From CAVTHW01 sp963734625 (GTDB lineage Bacteria > Acidobacteriota > Terriglobia > Bryobacterales > Bryobacteraceae), in assembly GCA_963734625.1 (NCBI GenBank), contig CAVTHW010000012.1, positions 1-64,000 on the forward strand: 64,000 nt of DNA, in the 5' to 3' direction. The translations under genes and the position numbers were made by a program. Numbering within the stretch: the first letter of the stretch is position 1; each line of letters starts with the position of its first letter. Below are positions 51,536 through 60,619 of this stretch, in pieces. The notes beneath the pieces were generated by a model. That model ran no database searches. It had not been told where the DNA came from and saw only the letters and a list, made by a program, of their open reading frames with translations.

Positions 51536-52342
51536 TTACGTCTGGTGCTCGTGGTGCCGGTGGGGATGCGAATGCACCTCGCCGGAAGGGTGTACGTGAC
51601 GGTGCGCGTGCAACAGACCCGTTCGCTCCAGCAAGGGGATGTCGCCGAGCACCGCCGCCGGCGAACCCCGCGCGACAACACGGCCGTTCTGGAAGACATA
51701 GCACGCGTCGGCGATGTCCTCGACGGCGTCCAGATCGTGAGTCGCCGTTACGACGGTCTTGCCGGCGTCCTTCCACTCGGAGAGCAGGTCGATGATCCGG
51801 CTCTGGCTCTTCGGATCGAGGGCCGCGGTGGGTTCGTCCAGAAGCAGCACCTCGGGGTCGAGCACCAGCACGGACGCGATCGCCACGCGCTTCTTCTCGC
51901 CGCTGGAGAGCCGGTGGGGAGGGCGATCCTTCAAGTGCAGGATTCCCATCGAGTCGAGCGTCCGCGTCACTCGTTCGCGAAGCTCGGCGGCGGGCCAGCG
52001 AAGTTGAAGCGGGCCGAAGGCGACTTCATCGAAGACACTCGGATTGAACAACTGCACGTCCGGGTTCTGGAAAACCATGCCGACGCGGCGGCGAAAGGCG
52101 AACGAAAACTGTTCCTCCTGAAAGCGCTCCTCTTCCAGCGGATCGCCGCGGAAACAAATCGAGCCAGTCTCGGGGAAGTACAGGCCGTCGAGAAGACGCA
52201 GCAGCGTTGACTTGCCTGAACCGTTCGCCCCCAGCAGAACGATCCGCTCGCCTTCTTCAATCGCCAGGGAGACGGAGTCCAGAGCCGTGATCCGCTCGTA
52301 GCGGTAGGTCACATCGCGGACCTCAAATACCGGGCTCTTCAC
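51536..52342 (-). CDS. cbiO: Cobalt/nickel ECF transporter ATPase with His-rich tail
   Basis: Energises metal uptake with CbiM/CbiQ. From GTG 52342 (GTGA overlap with cbiQ) about 268 residues: Walker A VLLGANGSGKSTLLRLLDGL, Q-loop VGMVFQNPDVQLFNP, signature RLSSGEKKRVAIASVL, Walker B VLLLDEPTAALDP. It ends in a histidine-rich tail, LLHAHRHVHPSGEVHSHPHR plus HHEHQT, that may hold or sense metal. Longer starts run into cbiQ. Ni or Co cannot be decided from sequence. Confidence 0.92.
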   Translation of the reverse strand: MKSPVFEVRDVTYRYERITALDSVSLAIEEGERIVLLGANGSGKSTLLRLLDGLYFPETGSICFRGDPLEEERFQEEQFSFAFRRRVGMVFQNPDVQLFNPSVFDEVAFGPLQLRWPAAELRERVTRTLDSMGILHLKDRPPHRLSSGEKKRVAIASVLVLDPEVLLLDEPTAALDPKSQSRIIDLLSEWKDAGKTVVTATHDLDAVEDIADACYVFQNGRVVARGSPAAVLGDIPLLERTGLLHAHRHVHPSGEVHSHPHRHHEHQT

Positions 52343-53157
52343 GACCCCATCCACAGTGCGGCCCCTCCCAACGTTAGAAAGCCCGCTAGCCCGAGCCAAT
52401 CCTTCGCCGACATCTCGAACTCCTCCAGGACATAGACCTCGCCCCTGAACCCGCGAGACTGCATCGCCAGGTACACATCCCCGCTCAGTTGGAGAGTCTT
52501 GCTCAACAGCACCCCCGCCGTGGCTACGGCCAGGCGGCGGCGATCCCTGCCATCCAGTTCGCCCACCAGCCGGCTGCGCCGCGACTCGAACATCTCCCGC
52601 GCGGCGGCCATCAGGAGAAAGATGTAGCGATAGGTCATGCCCAGGATCACAATCACCACCGCCGGGACGCGCAGTACGCGCAGCGCCTTGAGGACGTGCA
52701 TCCAAGGCGTCGAGAGCACCAGCAGCATCGAAAGCGTCGCCGTGGTTTCCACCCGCGAAATCAAATAGGCGGCGCCGCGCAGCCCTTGCGCCGTTACCGT
52801 CCACCCCAGCCCGGGAAGCGCCCAGATTGCCCGGCCGGGCGTCAGAAAAAGCGCGGGCAGCACGATCAGGCCGGCGAAAACGAGAACGCCGATCCATACT
52901 CTGGCGGCCAAAGTCCGCATCGGCACTCGCGACGCGAACGCCAGCGCCAGAGCGACCCCGAAGATCGCCAGGATGACATCAATCCGGCGAGACACCGCCG
53001 CCGCGACGATCAGGACCAGCAGACCGACCACCTTCACGCGCGGGTCCAGGCCCTGCAGAAGGCCGCGGCGCCGGGCCAGTTCCTCCGATTCGAGCGCTCG
53101 CTCCAGCACCGCGAGAAAACCCCGGATCGACTCCTCGATGTAGCGGCCTGGCCGCAC
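52339..53157 (-). CDS. cbiQ: Cobalt/nickel ECF transporter T component
   Basis: Transmembrane coupling subunit. The 272-residue product has about five hydrophobic helices and the coupling-helix motifs typical of CbiQ/EcfT: ALRVLRVPAVVIVILGMTYR and AMQSRGFRGEVYVLEEFEMS (the second Arg-Gly motif). It starts GTG 53157, just after the cbiM stop, and overlaps cbiO by 4 bases. All three genes form a compact operon. Confidence 0.9.
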   Translation of the reverse strand: MRPGRYIEESIRGFLAVLERALESEELARRRGLLQGLDPRVKVVGLLVLIVAAAVSRRIDVILAIFGVALALAFASRVPMRTLAARVWIGVLVFAGLIVLPALFLTPGRAIWALPGLGWTVTAQGLRGAAYLISRVETTATLSMLLVLSTPWMHVLKALRVLRVPAVVIVILGMTYRYIFLLMAAAREMFESRRSRLVGELDGRDRRRLAVATAGVLLSKTLQLSGDVYLAMQSRGFRGEVYVLEEFEMSAKDWLGLAGFLTLGGAALWMGS

Positions 53158-53158
53158 C

Positions 53159-54190
53159 CTATTGCGCCCCTCTGCGCCGCAACGCCAACGCCCGGTCCGT
53201 GAGCAGCGCCACCAACAGAATCAGGCCTGTGCCGAACGCCCCCGACAGCAAGTATCCAAACCAGGCGCTGTGCAGCAGCGGCGGCGCGTAGTCGGGGAAC
53301 GGAGCGGTCCAGACGGAAGAGAGCCTGTCGAGCCCCTGAGGAATCTGCTCGGGACCAGGAAGATCCCCAGGAGCCCATTCGCCCCACGCCGTTCCGGTCG
53401 CCAGAATACCAAGGGGCGTCAGAAGCAGCAGGACCGCCAGGCCGGCCAGCAACGGGCGGACCACCCGCCAGCCGATGAAGGCTTGGTCCTCATCTTCGAT
53501 CGCCGCCGCTTCCGGCGCCGTCGCCCTCAGCAACGATGGATGGCTCTTCTGGAGCCACGCCACCAGACCGGCCGAGACGGCCAGTTCCGCCATGCCCGCG
53601 ATAGTCAGGTGCCCGATCATCATCGCCGGGATCGCGATCGCGAGCGGGTAAGGCGCGTACAAGGGCGCCCCGGCGGCGTCCTTGAAGAACATGGGCTGGA
53701 TCCCGAACTCCAGCGCCGTCAGCAGCGCCGCCACGTTCACCGCGGCATATCCGGCGAAACCCGCCGCAAACACCCGGCGGCGCGAAGTGATGGCGGACCT
53801 GCCCGCCAGCAGCCGGTAGGAGAAGTAGGCGGTCAGGGATCCGGCGACGGCCATGTTGAAGCAGTTGGCGCCCAGCGCCGTGACGCCGCCGTCGCCGAAG
53901 AACAAAGCTTGAAGCAGCAACGCGGTCGAAATGGCGAGCATCGAGGCCCAGGGCCCCAGCACGATGGTCGAGATGGCGACTCCGACCGCGTGGCCCGTGG
54001 TGCCGCCCGGCAACGGCAGGTTGAACATCATCACCACGAAGGAGAACGCCGAGAACACCGAGAGCAGCGGAATCAGCCGGGCGCCGATCCGCCGTCCCAC
54101 GCGGCGCATGGCGACCCACCAGAATGGCGCCGAGGTCGCATACAGCGCCGCGCAGGTCGCCGGGCTAAGATAGCCGTCGGGGATGTGCAT
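53159..54190 (-). CDS. cbiM: Cobalt/nickel ECF transporter substrate-binding subunit, CbiM-CbiN-like fusion
   Basis: S component that captures Co2+ or Ni2+. It starts MHIPDGYLSP, the invariant N-terminus whose Met, His-2 and further residues coordinate metal. About seven helices follow (VSFVVMMFNLPLPGGTTGHA-like, ALGANCFNMAVAGSLTAYFS, MMIGHLTIAGMAELAVSAGL). The last 110 residues (RPLLAGLAVLLLLTPLGILA ... APPLLHSAWFGYLLSGAFGT) replace a separate CbiN, giving a 343-residue CbiMN/NikMN-type fusion. No riboswitch or NikR site was found in the 90 bases upstream. Confidence 0.92.
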   Translation of the reverse strand: MHIPDGYLSPATCAALYATSAPFWWVAMRRVGRRIGARLIPLLSVFSAFSFVVMMFNLPLPGGTTGHAVGVAISTIVLGPWASMLAISTALLLQALFFGDGGVTALGANCFNMAVAGSLTAYFSYRLLAGRSAITSRRRVFAAGFAGYAAVNVAALLTALEFGIQPMFFKDAAGAPLYAPYPLAIAIPAMMIGHLTIAGMAELAVSAGLVAWLQKSHPSLLRATAPEAAAIEDEDQAFIGWRVVRPLLAGLAVLLLLTPLGILATGTAWGEWAPGDLPGPEQIPQGLDRLSSVWTAPFPDYAPPLLHSAWFGYLLSGAFGTGLILLVALLTDRALALRRRGAQ

Positions 54191-54280
54191 GGAAGTTCAG
54201 CCGGGCCAAAATCACCGTCCCCTCCATGGTATACGCTTTTTCGAATCGTGTTACGCGCCGGACGGGCTACACCCTCTGAC

Positions 54281-55741
54281 CTACCGATGGCGGAGAGCGC
54301 GGAGGATTCTCCAGGCCTTGCGGGCACCCCGCACCAGCCAGGGCGCGCGGCGTTTTCCGGTCCCTGCTTCGCCGTTGCCAGAGTCGGTGACGGCCTTGCC
54401 CGCTGCGGCTTCGAGATTGTTGATGTGCTTCTGGGCGGCTCCGAGCAGAGACTCGAGAGAGCGTTTGTTGACCTCGAGTTCATTGCGCTTGCGGCGTTCC
54501 TCCGCCACCAGTCGTCGCACCAGGGCCAGATTCGCCGATGGCTCGATTTCGGAGGGCTGGCCCGGCTGGGCGCCGGCCAGTTCGCGCCATTCCTGCCGCC
54601 CGGAGTCGATGTTCTGCGGAGGAGATGGCTTGCCCTCGCGCCAGCCGCAATACTGGCGGGAGCACCCGGACGCGATATAGCGTCCCGCGATCATGTCGCT
54701 GCGTTTGGAAATCGCCATTGGCGAGTTCCACAGCGCCGAGAGCGACTCGGAATACAGATTACCGATTGGCTGGGCGATGAAGCACAGATGGGCGTCGCCA
54801 TTCTCGACGAGGAAGAGAGTAGTCCACGGATTAGGGCAAAGCTCAAAGGCGCCCTCGGAGAGTCCGTCGCTGTCCGGATACAGGCTCTTCTCGCCTTCCT
54901 CCAGGAACGCCACGCTGAGGCCATGGGTTTCGAAAAGCGATTGCAACCCGCTCACCCTTACCGCATGGAAGCGCTTCTGGAAGCGCGGCAGCGTATCTCG
55001 CAATATTGCGTGGAGCTCTTCCACTTCGCCGCGGTCCGCGAGCATCTCATCGGTTTCCAGGGCCGGGTTTCGGGCGGTGTTTTCCGGAGATAGCTCCATA
55101 GTCTGGAGCGCCACGTCGGTCATGCCGTGCTGGTGCATCAACTCCAGGTGCTGCGGGATCTCGCGAAAATTGGACCGCATGATGACGAAGAAGGAGTCGA
55201 GATAGGGCATGTTGCTCTGCAGCTTTGCCTTCCAACGTTGGATGCGATCGATGTTGGCGAGCACCTCATCCAGATCCGCGCCTTTGCGGAGGCGGTTGTA
55301 GGTGGCCTGGGTTCCGCCGTCGATCGACACAGTTACGTTGGAGAAGGGAGTCCGGACGAGCCGTTCGGCCCATTCCTCATCGATCAATGTGGCGTTGGTG
55401 CTGATACTCAGAATTGGGCGTCGCACGAGTTGCGCCACGTCGTCGATTAACTCGCGGAATCCGCGGATGGCGAACACTTCACCGCCCTGGATGCGAAGCG
55501 TGGACACGTACGGATAGAACGCCATGAGCTCGCGCCGCAGTTCGTCACCGATCTCAGGGGGGCGGAGCAGGTTGTTTCCGTCCTTTGCCTGGTAGCAATG
55601 GATGCATTCAATGTTGCAGGCGTTTCCAAGGACCACGCTCAGGCAGCGGGGTCGAGAGTAGAGATAAACGTGCCGTTGCTCGTATTCGAGTTGGCTCAGA
55701 CGCAGGTTGTCTTGGTGGGCTCGCTCTGTGTCGTTAGTCAT
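54281..55741 (-). CDS. Radical SAM protein with SPASM-like C-terminus
   Basis: The 486-residue product has VVLGNACNIECIHCYQAKDG with the radical SAM Cx3Cx2C cluster, LRIQGGEVFAIRGFRELIDD, ISTNATLIDEEW and VTVSIDGGTQATYNRLRKGA, as in peptide- or sugar-modifying enzymes. Further cysteines at ELCPNPW, HLCFIAQ and GCSRQYCGW suggest an auxiliary FeS (SPASM-like) domain. The last 90 residues form a charged coiled coil and basic end (RKAWRILRALRHR). Substrate is unknown; no precursor peptide gene was recognised beside it. It borders the FkbM gene, so a role in glycan or lipid modification is possible. Confidence 0.8.
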   Translation of the reverse strand: MTNDTERAHQDNLRLSQLEYEQRHVYLYSRPRCLSVVLGNACNIECIHCYQAKDGNNLLRPPEIGDELRRELMAFYPYVSTLRIQGGEVFAIRGFRELIDDVAQLVRRPILSISTNATLIDEEWAERLVRTPFSNVTVSIDGGTQATYNRLRKGADLDEVLANIDRIQRWKAKLQSNMPYLDSFFVIMRSNFREIPQHLELMHQHGMTDVALQTMELSPENTARNPALETDEMLADRGEVEELHAILRDTLPRFQKRFHAVRVSGLQSLFETHGLSVAFLEEGEKSLYPDSDGLSEGAFELCPNPWTTLFLVENGDAHLCFIAQPIGNLYSESLSALWNSPMAISKRSDMIAGRYIASGCSRQYCGWREGKPSPPQNIDSGRQEWRELAGAQPGQPSEIEPSANLALVRRLVAEERRKRNELEVNKRSLESLLGAAQKHINNLEAAAGKAVTDSGNGEAGTGKRRAPWLVRGARKAWRILRALRHR

Positions 55742-55873
55742 TTGCCCCGTCGCATAAGCTCCCCGCGCCAGACTGCCGGACTATTCCGATGGATGGGGGA
55801 GACGAAGATCCAGTTTGAAACCTGACGTTCATCGTAGCATCGAATGAGCATAGGCGGGGGCTTAGTAGCCAGC

Positions 55874-55893
55874 CGCCGGCTTTTGAGCCGGCG
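55874..55893. terminator. Hairpin in the gap downstream of the FkbM gene
   Basis: CGCCGGC and GCCGGCG pair perfectly around TTTTGA, and TTTCTTC follows on the plus strand. It is in the 218-base gap between the radical SAM start and the FkbM stop and could end the FkbM transcript, though no T-run is present in that direction. Confidence 0.35.
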
Positions 55894-55901
55894 TTTCTTC
55901 G

Positions 55902-55940
55902 GGCTGCCGCCAGACGCCGGGCCGAAGCCTGGCGGCAGCC
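55902..55940. repeat. Long perfect inverted repeat
   Basis: GGCTGCCGCCAG (55902-55913) and CTGGCGGCAGCC (55929-55940) are 12-base perfect inverted arms with a 15-base loop, 20 bases past the FkbM stop. Likely an RNA hairpin or terminator-like structure; it could also be a short mobile repeat. Confidence 0.5.
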
Positions 55941-55959
55941 AGAAATGGCTGCCCCAGTG

Positions 55960-56889
55960 TCAGTTGAACATCATGGTGAGCGGCACACTGTAGCCCAGAT
56001 CCACCCTGCATCCCAGATGGGTGGAACGGTAAGCCGGATTGGCCTTCAGCACCGTCTCGGAAATGCGCCGGTATTCATCATTCGTGTGGTAGGAAGCGAT
56101 GGCGAGCCGGGGTTTGTACTTCTTCAGCGTCTGGCTTGCGCCGGAGAGCGCCTGTGGCTCCGAGCCCTCGATATCCATCTTGATGAGATCGACCGAACCG
56201 AGATGGAGTTCGGACACGAGGCGATCGATGGTTGTAACGGAGATCTTTTCGGAACTTCCCGTGTCCGGCCCGAGGATGGAGTCTCCAGCCGTCCCGTTGC
56301 GCGTGTGCAGAGTGAGATCGCCTTCCTCGTTCCATACGCCTCTCGGTTCGATGCGCACCCGGCCGGCCGCAATCTCGCGGGCGAAGGTTCGCCTCAAACA
56401 GTACACTTGCTCCTGGCCCGGCTCAATGGCGACGACCAGCTTAGCGCCTGCGGCCAGCGCTTTGCGCGTGTAAATCCCGAGGTGCGCTCCGCAGTCGAGA
56501 ACCACTTGGCCTTGCAGAGATTCCGGCCCTCCTTCCGCGTACGGGTTCAACTCGAGTTCAGCGACCACGAAGAGCCATGAGTCGTCTTTTTCCGGCGCCC
56601 AGAAGTCACCCGAGGAGGTGCGCCACAGCACGTACCCCGCCGAATCCCGCTCGATGATCCGGCTGGCCTGGGTTAACGCAGTCACACGATTGCGTATGTG
56701 GACGGTTGTGGGAGCCCCAACCAGCGCCTCGGCGAATGTGCAGCCATAGCGCGGCTGGGAGAGAACCTGTTTCAGCATGTCGGCCTCCTCGCGGAACACC
56801 GACATAGCTGCCATCGCGACGAGCAGGCAGACAATCGGGAGCATGATCAGAATGACAATTCTGGTACGCACCTTTTTAGCTTTGGACAT
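55960..56889 (-). CDS. Membrane-anchored FkbM-family methyltransferase
   Basis: FkbM enzymes methylate hydroxyls of sugars or polyketides. The 309-residue product has one N-terminal helix (RIVILIMLPIVCLLVAMAAM), then the SAM motif VVLDCGAHLGIYTRKALAAG, VVAIEPGQEQVYCLRR, and the FkbM motif VDLIKMDIEGSEPQALSG. The membrane anchor is less common for this family. Neighbours are the radical SAM gene and a divergent membrane glycosyltransferase. Confidence 0.85.
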   Translation of the reverse strand: MSKAKKVRTRIVILIMLPIVCLLVAMAAMSVFREEADMLKQVLSQPRYGCTFAEALVGAPTTVHIRNRVTALTQASRIIERDSAGYVLWRTSSGDFWAPEKDDSWLFVVAELELNPYAEGGPESLQGQVVLDCGAHLGIYTRKALAAGAKLVVAIEPGQEQVYCLRRTFAREIAAGRVRIEPRGVWNEEGDLTLHTRNGTAGDSILGPDTGSSEKISVTTIDRLVSELHLGSVDLIKMDIEGSEPQALSGASQTLKKYKPRLAIASYHTNDEYRRISETVLKANPAYRSTHLGCRVDLGYSVPLTMMFN

Positions 56890-56971
56890 TTGGCTTCAGT
56901 CGATTCTACCTGACGCGGGCCTGCTTTGGTTTCCTGGAGGCCGGGAAGCCTCAAGCATATAGAATCAAAGG

Positions 56972-58624
56972 ATGCTTCAAGGCACGCTTGAAGGACTCCT
57001 GCGGTTGTGGGAGTGGGAGCCCGCTTCAGGGTGGCGGAGACACTTCGTGTTTCTGGGGCCGGCGGCGCTGTTGCTGGCGGCCGTAGCCTACATTGGCGCG
57101 GTCAGGACGCACACCTGCGGGCATGACGTGATACTGACCCTGGACGACGCCTGGAGGGTCCTGTGCGGACAGCGGCCACATGTGGACTACTTCAGTGCCC
57201 TGGGCCCTGTCTACCAGCTTCTTTCGGCGGCCGGTCTGGCGCTGGCAGGCCTCCGCTCCGAAGGGGTCGGCTACGCAGCCGTGCTGGGCGGGACGGTCAC
57301 GGGGCTGTGGGGTTATCGCCTGGCGCTGTCGCGAATGCGCTTCTTGCCCAGTGTGCTGACGGGCCTTTTCCTGGTGTTGCTCGCCAGCGCCCCGGTCCCT
57401 TTGGGCGCCGGTCCGTTTAGCCTCAGTCACGCGATGGCATACAACCGTCTGGGCTTCGCGCTGCTGGCGCTGGTTGTCCTGGAAGTGATGGAGGCGCCTT
57501 CGCAGGCCCGGCGGAAGGAATGGTCCGAGTTTCTGTCCGGCGCGTCCACCGGCATGGTGTGCGTGCTGTTGCTGTTTCTGAAAGGGAGCTTCTTCCTCGT
57601 CGCGGCCGGGCTGGTGGCGAGCTTCGCCATTTTCCGGCCGCGCAGCGGGCGGAGTTGGCTGGGATTCGTCTCCGGCGTTCTGCTGGCGTTGGCGCCGATG
57701 CTGGCATATCTGCGCTGGAACGCCGGGGCCTTCCTGGCGGATCAGATCCTGGTGGCCGGCGCGCGGAGCCAGTTGCTCAGCCTCAGGCACGTCCTCGAAC
57801 TTGCCTGGCGCAATCAGGGGAATCTCTTTCTGATGGTGCTGGTAGCGGCCATGGTGACGCTCTGGCGGAAGGCGGGGAGCCGGGGCGGAGGAATCGGCGA
57901 ATGGAACTGGGTCGCCGCGGCCGTCGCCGTCTACGGTGCGGGCATCCTGTTGATGAGCACCAATGGGCAGGACGAAGGTCTGCCGCTGAGCGTCGTGCTG
58001 GTGATGCTCATGACGGGGCTCCCTGGAAGCCCCGCCAGCGAGGGAGAGGCCGCCAGACGAATTCTGAGAATCGGCCTGGCCGCGAGCGCGCTGGCGGCCC
58101 TGTTGCTATGGGCGGCCGCCGTATCCCTCGACAGCGTCTCGCTTCTGGAGGCAGTGCGGGAGAAGTTCCAGCCGCCGCCGCGCGCGGGAACGTTCCTCCC
58201 GGAGCACATGTCAGGGCTGCTGCTCTATGACTTTGAGGACCCCGGCCATCCGCTGGCCAACAGCAACGGCTCCAGGTATACCGAAGCAGTCAACGAAGGC
58301 ATCCGGCTTCTCCAGGCGCGGTCCGATCCCCGCGAGAGCGTCGCGACGCTGGAGCAACTGAATCCCTTTTCGTACGCCCTGCTTCGAAAGCCCGCACTCG
58401 GGGGGGCTTCGTTCCTCTCCTATGGTTTCTCATTCGATGCGCGGCACAAGCCGGCGGCGGAACGCCTGTTCGGACAGACGGATATCGTGATGGTTCCAAA
58501 GAAGCACTTCACCGATCCCGGGCAGTACGAAACGATCCTGGGCACCTACCTGCCTTACGTAAAGGAAACCTTCACCCTGGCGGCTGAGTCTCCGACGTGG
58601 TGGATGTACCGCCGCAAGCGGTGA
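56972..58624 (+). CDS. Polytopic membrane glycosyltransferase-like protein
   Basis: The 550-residue product has about 10-12 membrane helices. The first loop carries LTLDDAWRVLCGQRPHVDYF, recalling the acidic loop of GT-C enzymes such as ArnT/GT39/GT83, which take sugars from polyprenyl phosphate on the periplasmic side. The final soluble part (residues about 395-550) includes HMSGLLLYDFEDPGHP. It could transfer sugar to a lipid or protein; the donor and acceptor are unknown. Convergent with, and overlapping by 53 bases, the epimerase gene. Confidence 0.7.
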   Translation: MLQGTLEGLLRLWEWEPASGWRRHFVFLGPAALLLAAVAYIGAVRTHTCGHDVILTLDDAWRVLCGQRPHVDYFSALGPVYQLLSAAGLALAGLRSEGVGYAAVLGGTVTGLWGYRLALSRMRFLPSVLTGLFLVLLASAPVPLGAGPFSLSHAMAYNRLGFALLALVVLEVMEAPSQARRKEWSEFLSGASTGMVCVLLLFLKGSFFLVAAGLVASFAIFRPRSGRSWLGFVSGVLLALAPMLAYLRWNAGAFLADQILVAGARSQLLSLRHVLELAWRNQGNLFLMVLVAAMVTLWRKAGSRGGGIGEWNWVAAAVAVYGAGILLMSTNGQDEGLPLSVVLVMLMTGLPGSPASEGEAARRILRIGLAASALAALLLWAAAVSLDSVSLLEAVREKFQPPPRAGTFLPEHMSGLLLYDFEDPGHPLANSNGSRYTEAVNEGIRLLQARSDPRESVATLEQLNPFSYALLRKPALGGASFLSYGFSFDARHKPAAERLFGQTDIVMVPKKHFTDPGQYETILGTYLPYVKETFTLAAESPTWWMYRRKR

Positions 58625-59597
58625 GGCTGCGCCGGCGCCATCCCACCAATTCTCTAATCCCGTCTTCAAGTGACGTCCTCGACCTGAATTCCGGCACGAT
58701 GGAGCGGAGCTTAGTGCTGTCCGCGCTCTTCACCAGACGCCCTTCGGGCTTGGTCGTGTCGAACTCGACTGGCGCCCCTTGCCTGCCGCAAACCCGCAGG
58801 ATGATGTCGACGAGCTCGCGGATGGAGACGGTATCTTCAAGCCCGAGATTGACCGCATCCGCCTTGGCATACCGCTCCGTCAGCAGCTTCATCCCCCAGG
58901 CCAGATCCTTTACGTGCATGAGGTTCCGGCGCTGCTCGCCGCTGCCCCAAATCACGATCGGGCTATCCCCCTGCATCACCTTCTTCACCAGCGCGGGGAC
59001 TACGTGGCTGGTCCCATCCTGCCAGGGGCATCGCTCTCCATAGGCGTTGAAGGGTCTGACGATCGCGATCTCCATGCCGTATTCAGCCGCGTAGAATCCA
59101 GCCTGCAACTCGGCCACGCGCTTGGACCACCCATAGCCCTCGTTGGCGAGCTCCGGAGCGCCCGTGAACACCGGCAATTCGGGAGTCGGAATGGCTGCGT
59201 CGTCGGGATAGACGCAGGAAGAACTGACCAGCAGAAAGCGCGCTGCCCCGACTTTGCGGGCGGCCTCCAATAAGTTTAAGTTGACAAGGCTGTTGTAAGT
59301 GAAAAGCTCCGCATGGCGCCCGGCGGCGTACCCGATGCCGTGCGCCCTGGCGGCCAGGTTCATGACCACCTCCTGCCCGCGCGCCGCCTCGTCGCTGAAC
59401 GCCGCGCTCCTGAAATCTCCTCTCAGAAACCGTATCTTGTCCCAGACCGCGCCGAGGTTTTCAACGCTGCCAGCATCGAGGCTGTCGGCGACCGTTACGC
59501 GCGAACCATCCCCGACAAGTTCATCCACCAGGTGGGACCCCACAAACCCCGCCCCGCCCGCCACCAGGACGCGCTTTCCATCCCAGAAACCGCTCAT
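58572..59597 (-). CDS. NAD-dependent sugar epimerase/dehydratase
   Basis: SDR-family nucleotide-sugar enzyme (GDP-fucose synthase or epimerase type). From ATG 59597, with GGAGGG upstream, about 341 residues: VLVAGGAGFVGSHLVDELVG (Rossmann), VSSSCVYPDDAAIPTPE, and the catalytic Tyr/Lys in EGYGWSKRVAE; YGERCPWQDGTSHVVPALVK and RNLMHVKDLAWGM also fit. The last 20 residues run into the neighbouring convergent gene and are less typical. The start overlaps the GT2 stop (ATGA). Confidence 0.86.
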   Translation of the reverse strand: MSGFWDGKRVLVAGGAGFVGSHLVDELVGDGSRVTVADSLDAGSVENLGAVWDKIRFLRGDFRSAAFSDEAARGQEVVMNLAARAHGIGYAAGRHAELFTYNSLVNLNLLEAARKVGAARFLLVSSSCVYPDDAAIPTPELPVFTGAPELANEGYGWSKRVAELQAGFYAAEYGMEIAIVRPFNAYGERCPWQDGTSHVVPALVKKVMQGDSPIVIWGSGEQRRNLMHVKDLAWGMKLLTERYAKADAVNLGLEDTVSIRELVDIILRVCGRQGAPVEFDTTKPEGRLVKSADSTKLRSIVPEFRSRTSLEDGIRELVGWRRRSLTACGGTSTTSETQPPG

Positions 59598-60364
59598 TTG
59601 CCCTCCGACGGGCGGGACGCCGCGCCGCGCCATCGCCCCAAATTGATTCGCCAGAATCCCCAAAAGAACCACTTCAGATAGGCGGGAAGCCATCCAAGCA
59701 GGCGGAACTTGGATTCACCCAATTGCCGGTCAACCCAGACTGTGCCCACTTCCGCCATCCGGAAACGGGCAAGATGAGCCTTGATGGCGAGCTCGAAAGA
59801 AATCGCCCAGCCCCCGTCGCCCTCAATATCGATAGCATTGAGGAGGCGGCGGCTGTAGATTCTGAACGAATAGGTCGGATCGGCGATCGGCAACCCAGTG
59901 AGGTTTCGGAAAATCAGGTTCCCCCACTTGGAGAGTTTGGTCTGAAGCCAGGGCCCGCCGTACTTCCTGCCGCCCTGGCTGTAGCGCGAGCCGCTGACAA
60001 GGTCGTTGCCCTCCAGAGCCAGCGCGAACATGGGCGCAATCGCATCCGGCTGGTCGGTGCAATCTCCCGTGAACAGACAGACGTAGTCGGACTGGGTCTC
60101 ATAGAGGCCGGTCTTGATCGCGTTGACCACGCCCACGCCGCCGCCGTAGCAGTTGCGCATAAGCGCGACGCTCGGGAATTCCGCCATCAGCCGCCTTACG
60201 ACGGGCAGGGTGTTGTCATCCTCATGGTCATAGACGATCACAAGTTGGTGCGGCGTCCTTACAAAGGCTTCAATCAGCCTGATCACCTTCTCGATGTTCT
60301 CGCCCTCCTCATAGACGGGGACAACTACCGCGAGAGATGCGCCGCCGCCGTCGGGCTGGTTCAT
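59594..60364 (-). CDS. GT2-family glycosyltransferase (dolichol-phosphate mannosyltransferase-like)
   Basis: The 256-residue product starts MNQPDGGGASLAVVVPVYEE, then LVIVYDHEDDNTLPVVRRLM, the acidic motif CLFTGDCTDQPDAIAPMFAL, and GNDLVSGSRYSQGGRKYGGP with SFRIYSRRLL, typical of DPM1/GT2 enzymes that load sugar on polyprenyl phosphate. Thus it could feed the membrane glycosyltransferase nearby. The end (LKWFFWGFWRINLGRW) may associate with the membrane. Confidence 0.88.
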   Translation of the reverse strand: MNQPDGGGASLAVVVPVYEEGENIEKVIRLIEAFVRTPHQLVIVYDHEDDNTLPVVRRLMAEFPSVALMRNCYGGGVGVVNAIKTGLYETQSDYVCLFTGDCTDQPDAIAPMFALALEGNDLVSGSRYSQGGRKYGGPWLQTKLSKWGNLIFRNLTGLPIADPTYSFRIYSRRLLNAIDIEGDGGWAISFELAIKAHLARFRMAEVGTVWVDRQLGESKFRLLGWLPAYLKWFFWGFWRINLGRWRGAASRPSEGK

Positions 60365-60551
60365 TAAACCTCCACGCTTTCGCGCCGGTTCGGCGGCGAA
60401 GTCCGCTGATGGGGGCGATCGATTGAGTAGGCGCCTGCTGGAACAGGAGGAAAGCCGCTACGAGCAGGGACCAGCACACACCCCGGCGGAGCCCGGGCAG
60501 ATCACTTCCCTTCACTATGTTGTTCCCATGCGGCGTCCAAGGCTAGTCACC

Positions 60552-60580
60552 GCTCCCTGACGGTCGCCGTCGGGGAGCGG
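60552..60580. terminator. Hairpin after the DUF4097 gene
   Basis: CGCTCCCTGACGG and CCGTCGGGGAGCG form a 13-bp stem with one G-U pair and a three-base loop, 40 bases beyond the minus-strand DUF4097 stop. No T-run follows on that strand. The rest of the 255-base gap up to the GT2 start has no further recognised element. Confidence 0.45.
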
Positions 60581-60619
60581 AGATCCCAGAGAAGTATAAC
60601 ACCAGCCCTGGGCGCCGTC

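Noticed and set aside
54191..54280. Cobalamin riboswitch or NikR operator upstream of cbiM
   Set aside because: The 90-base gap is too short for a B12 riboswitch and shows neither its boxes nor a NikR palindrome.
53162..55093. 643-residue plus-strand frame
   Set aside because: Shadow of cbiM and the radical SAM gene; Arg/Gln/Pro-rich, no domain.
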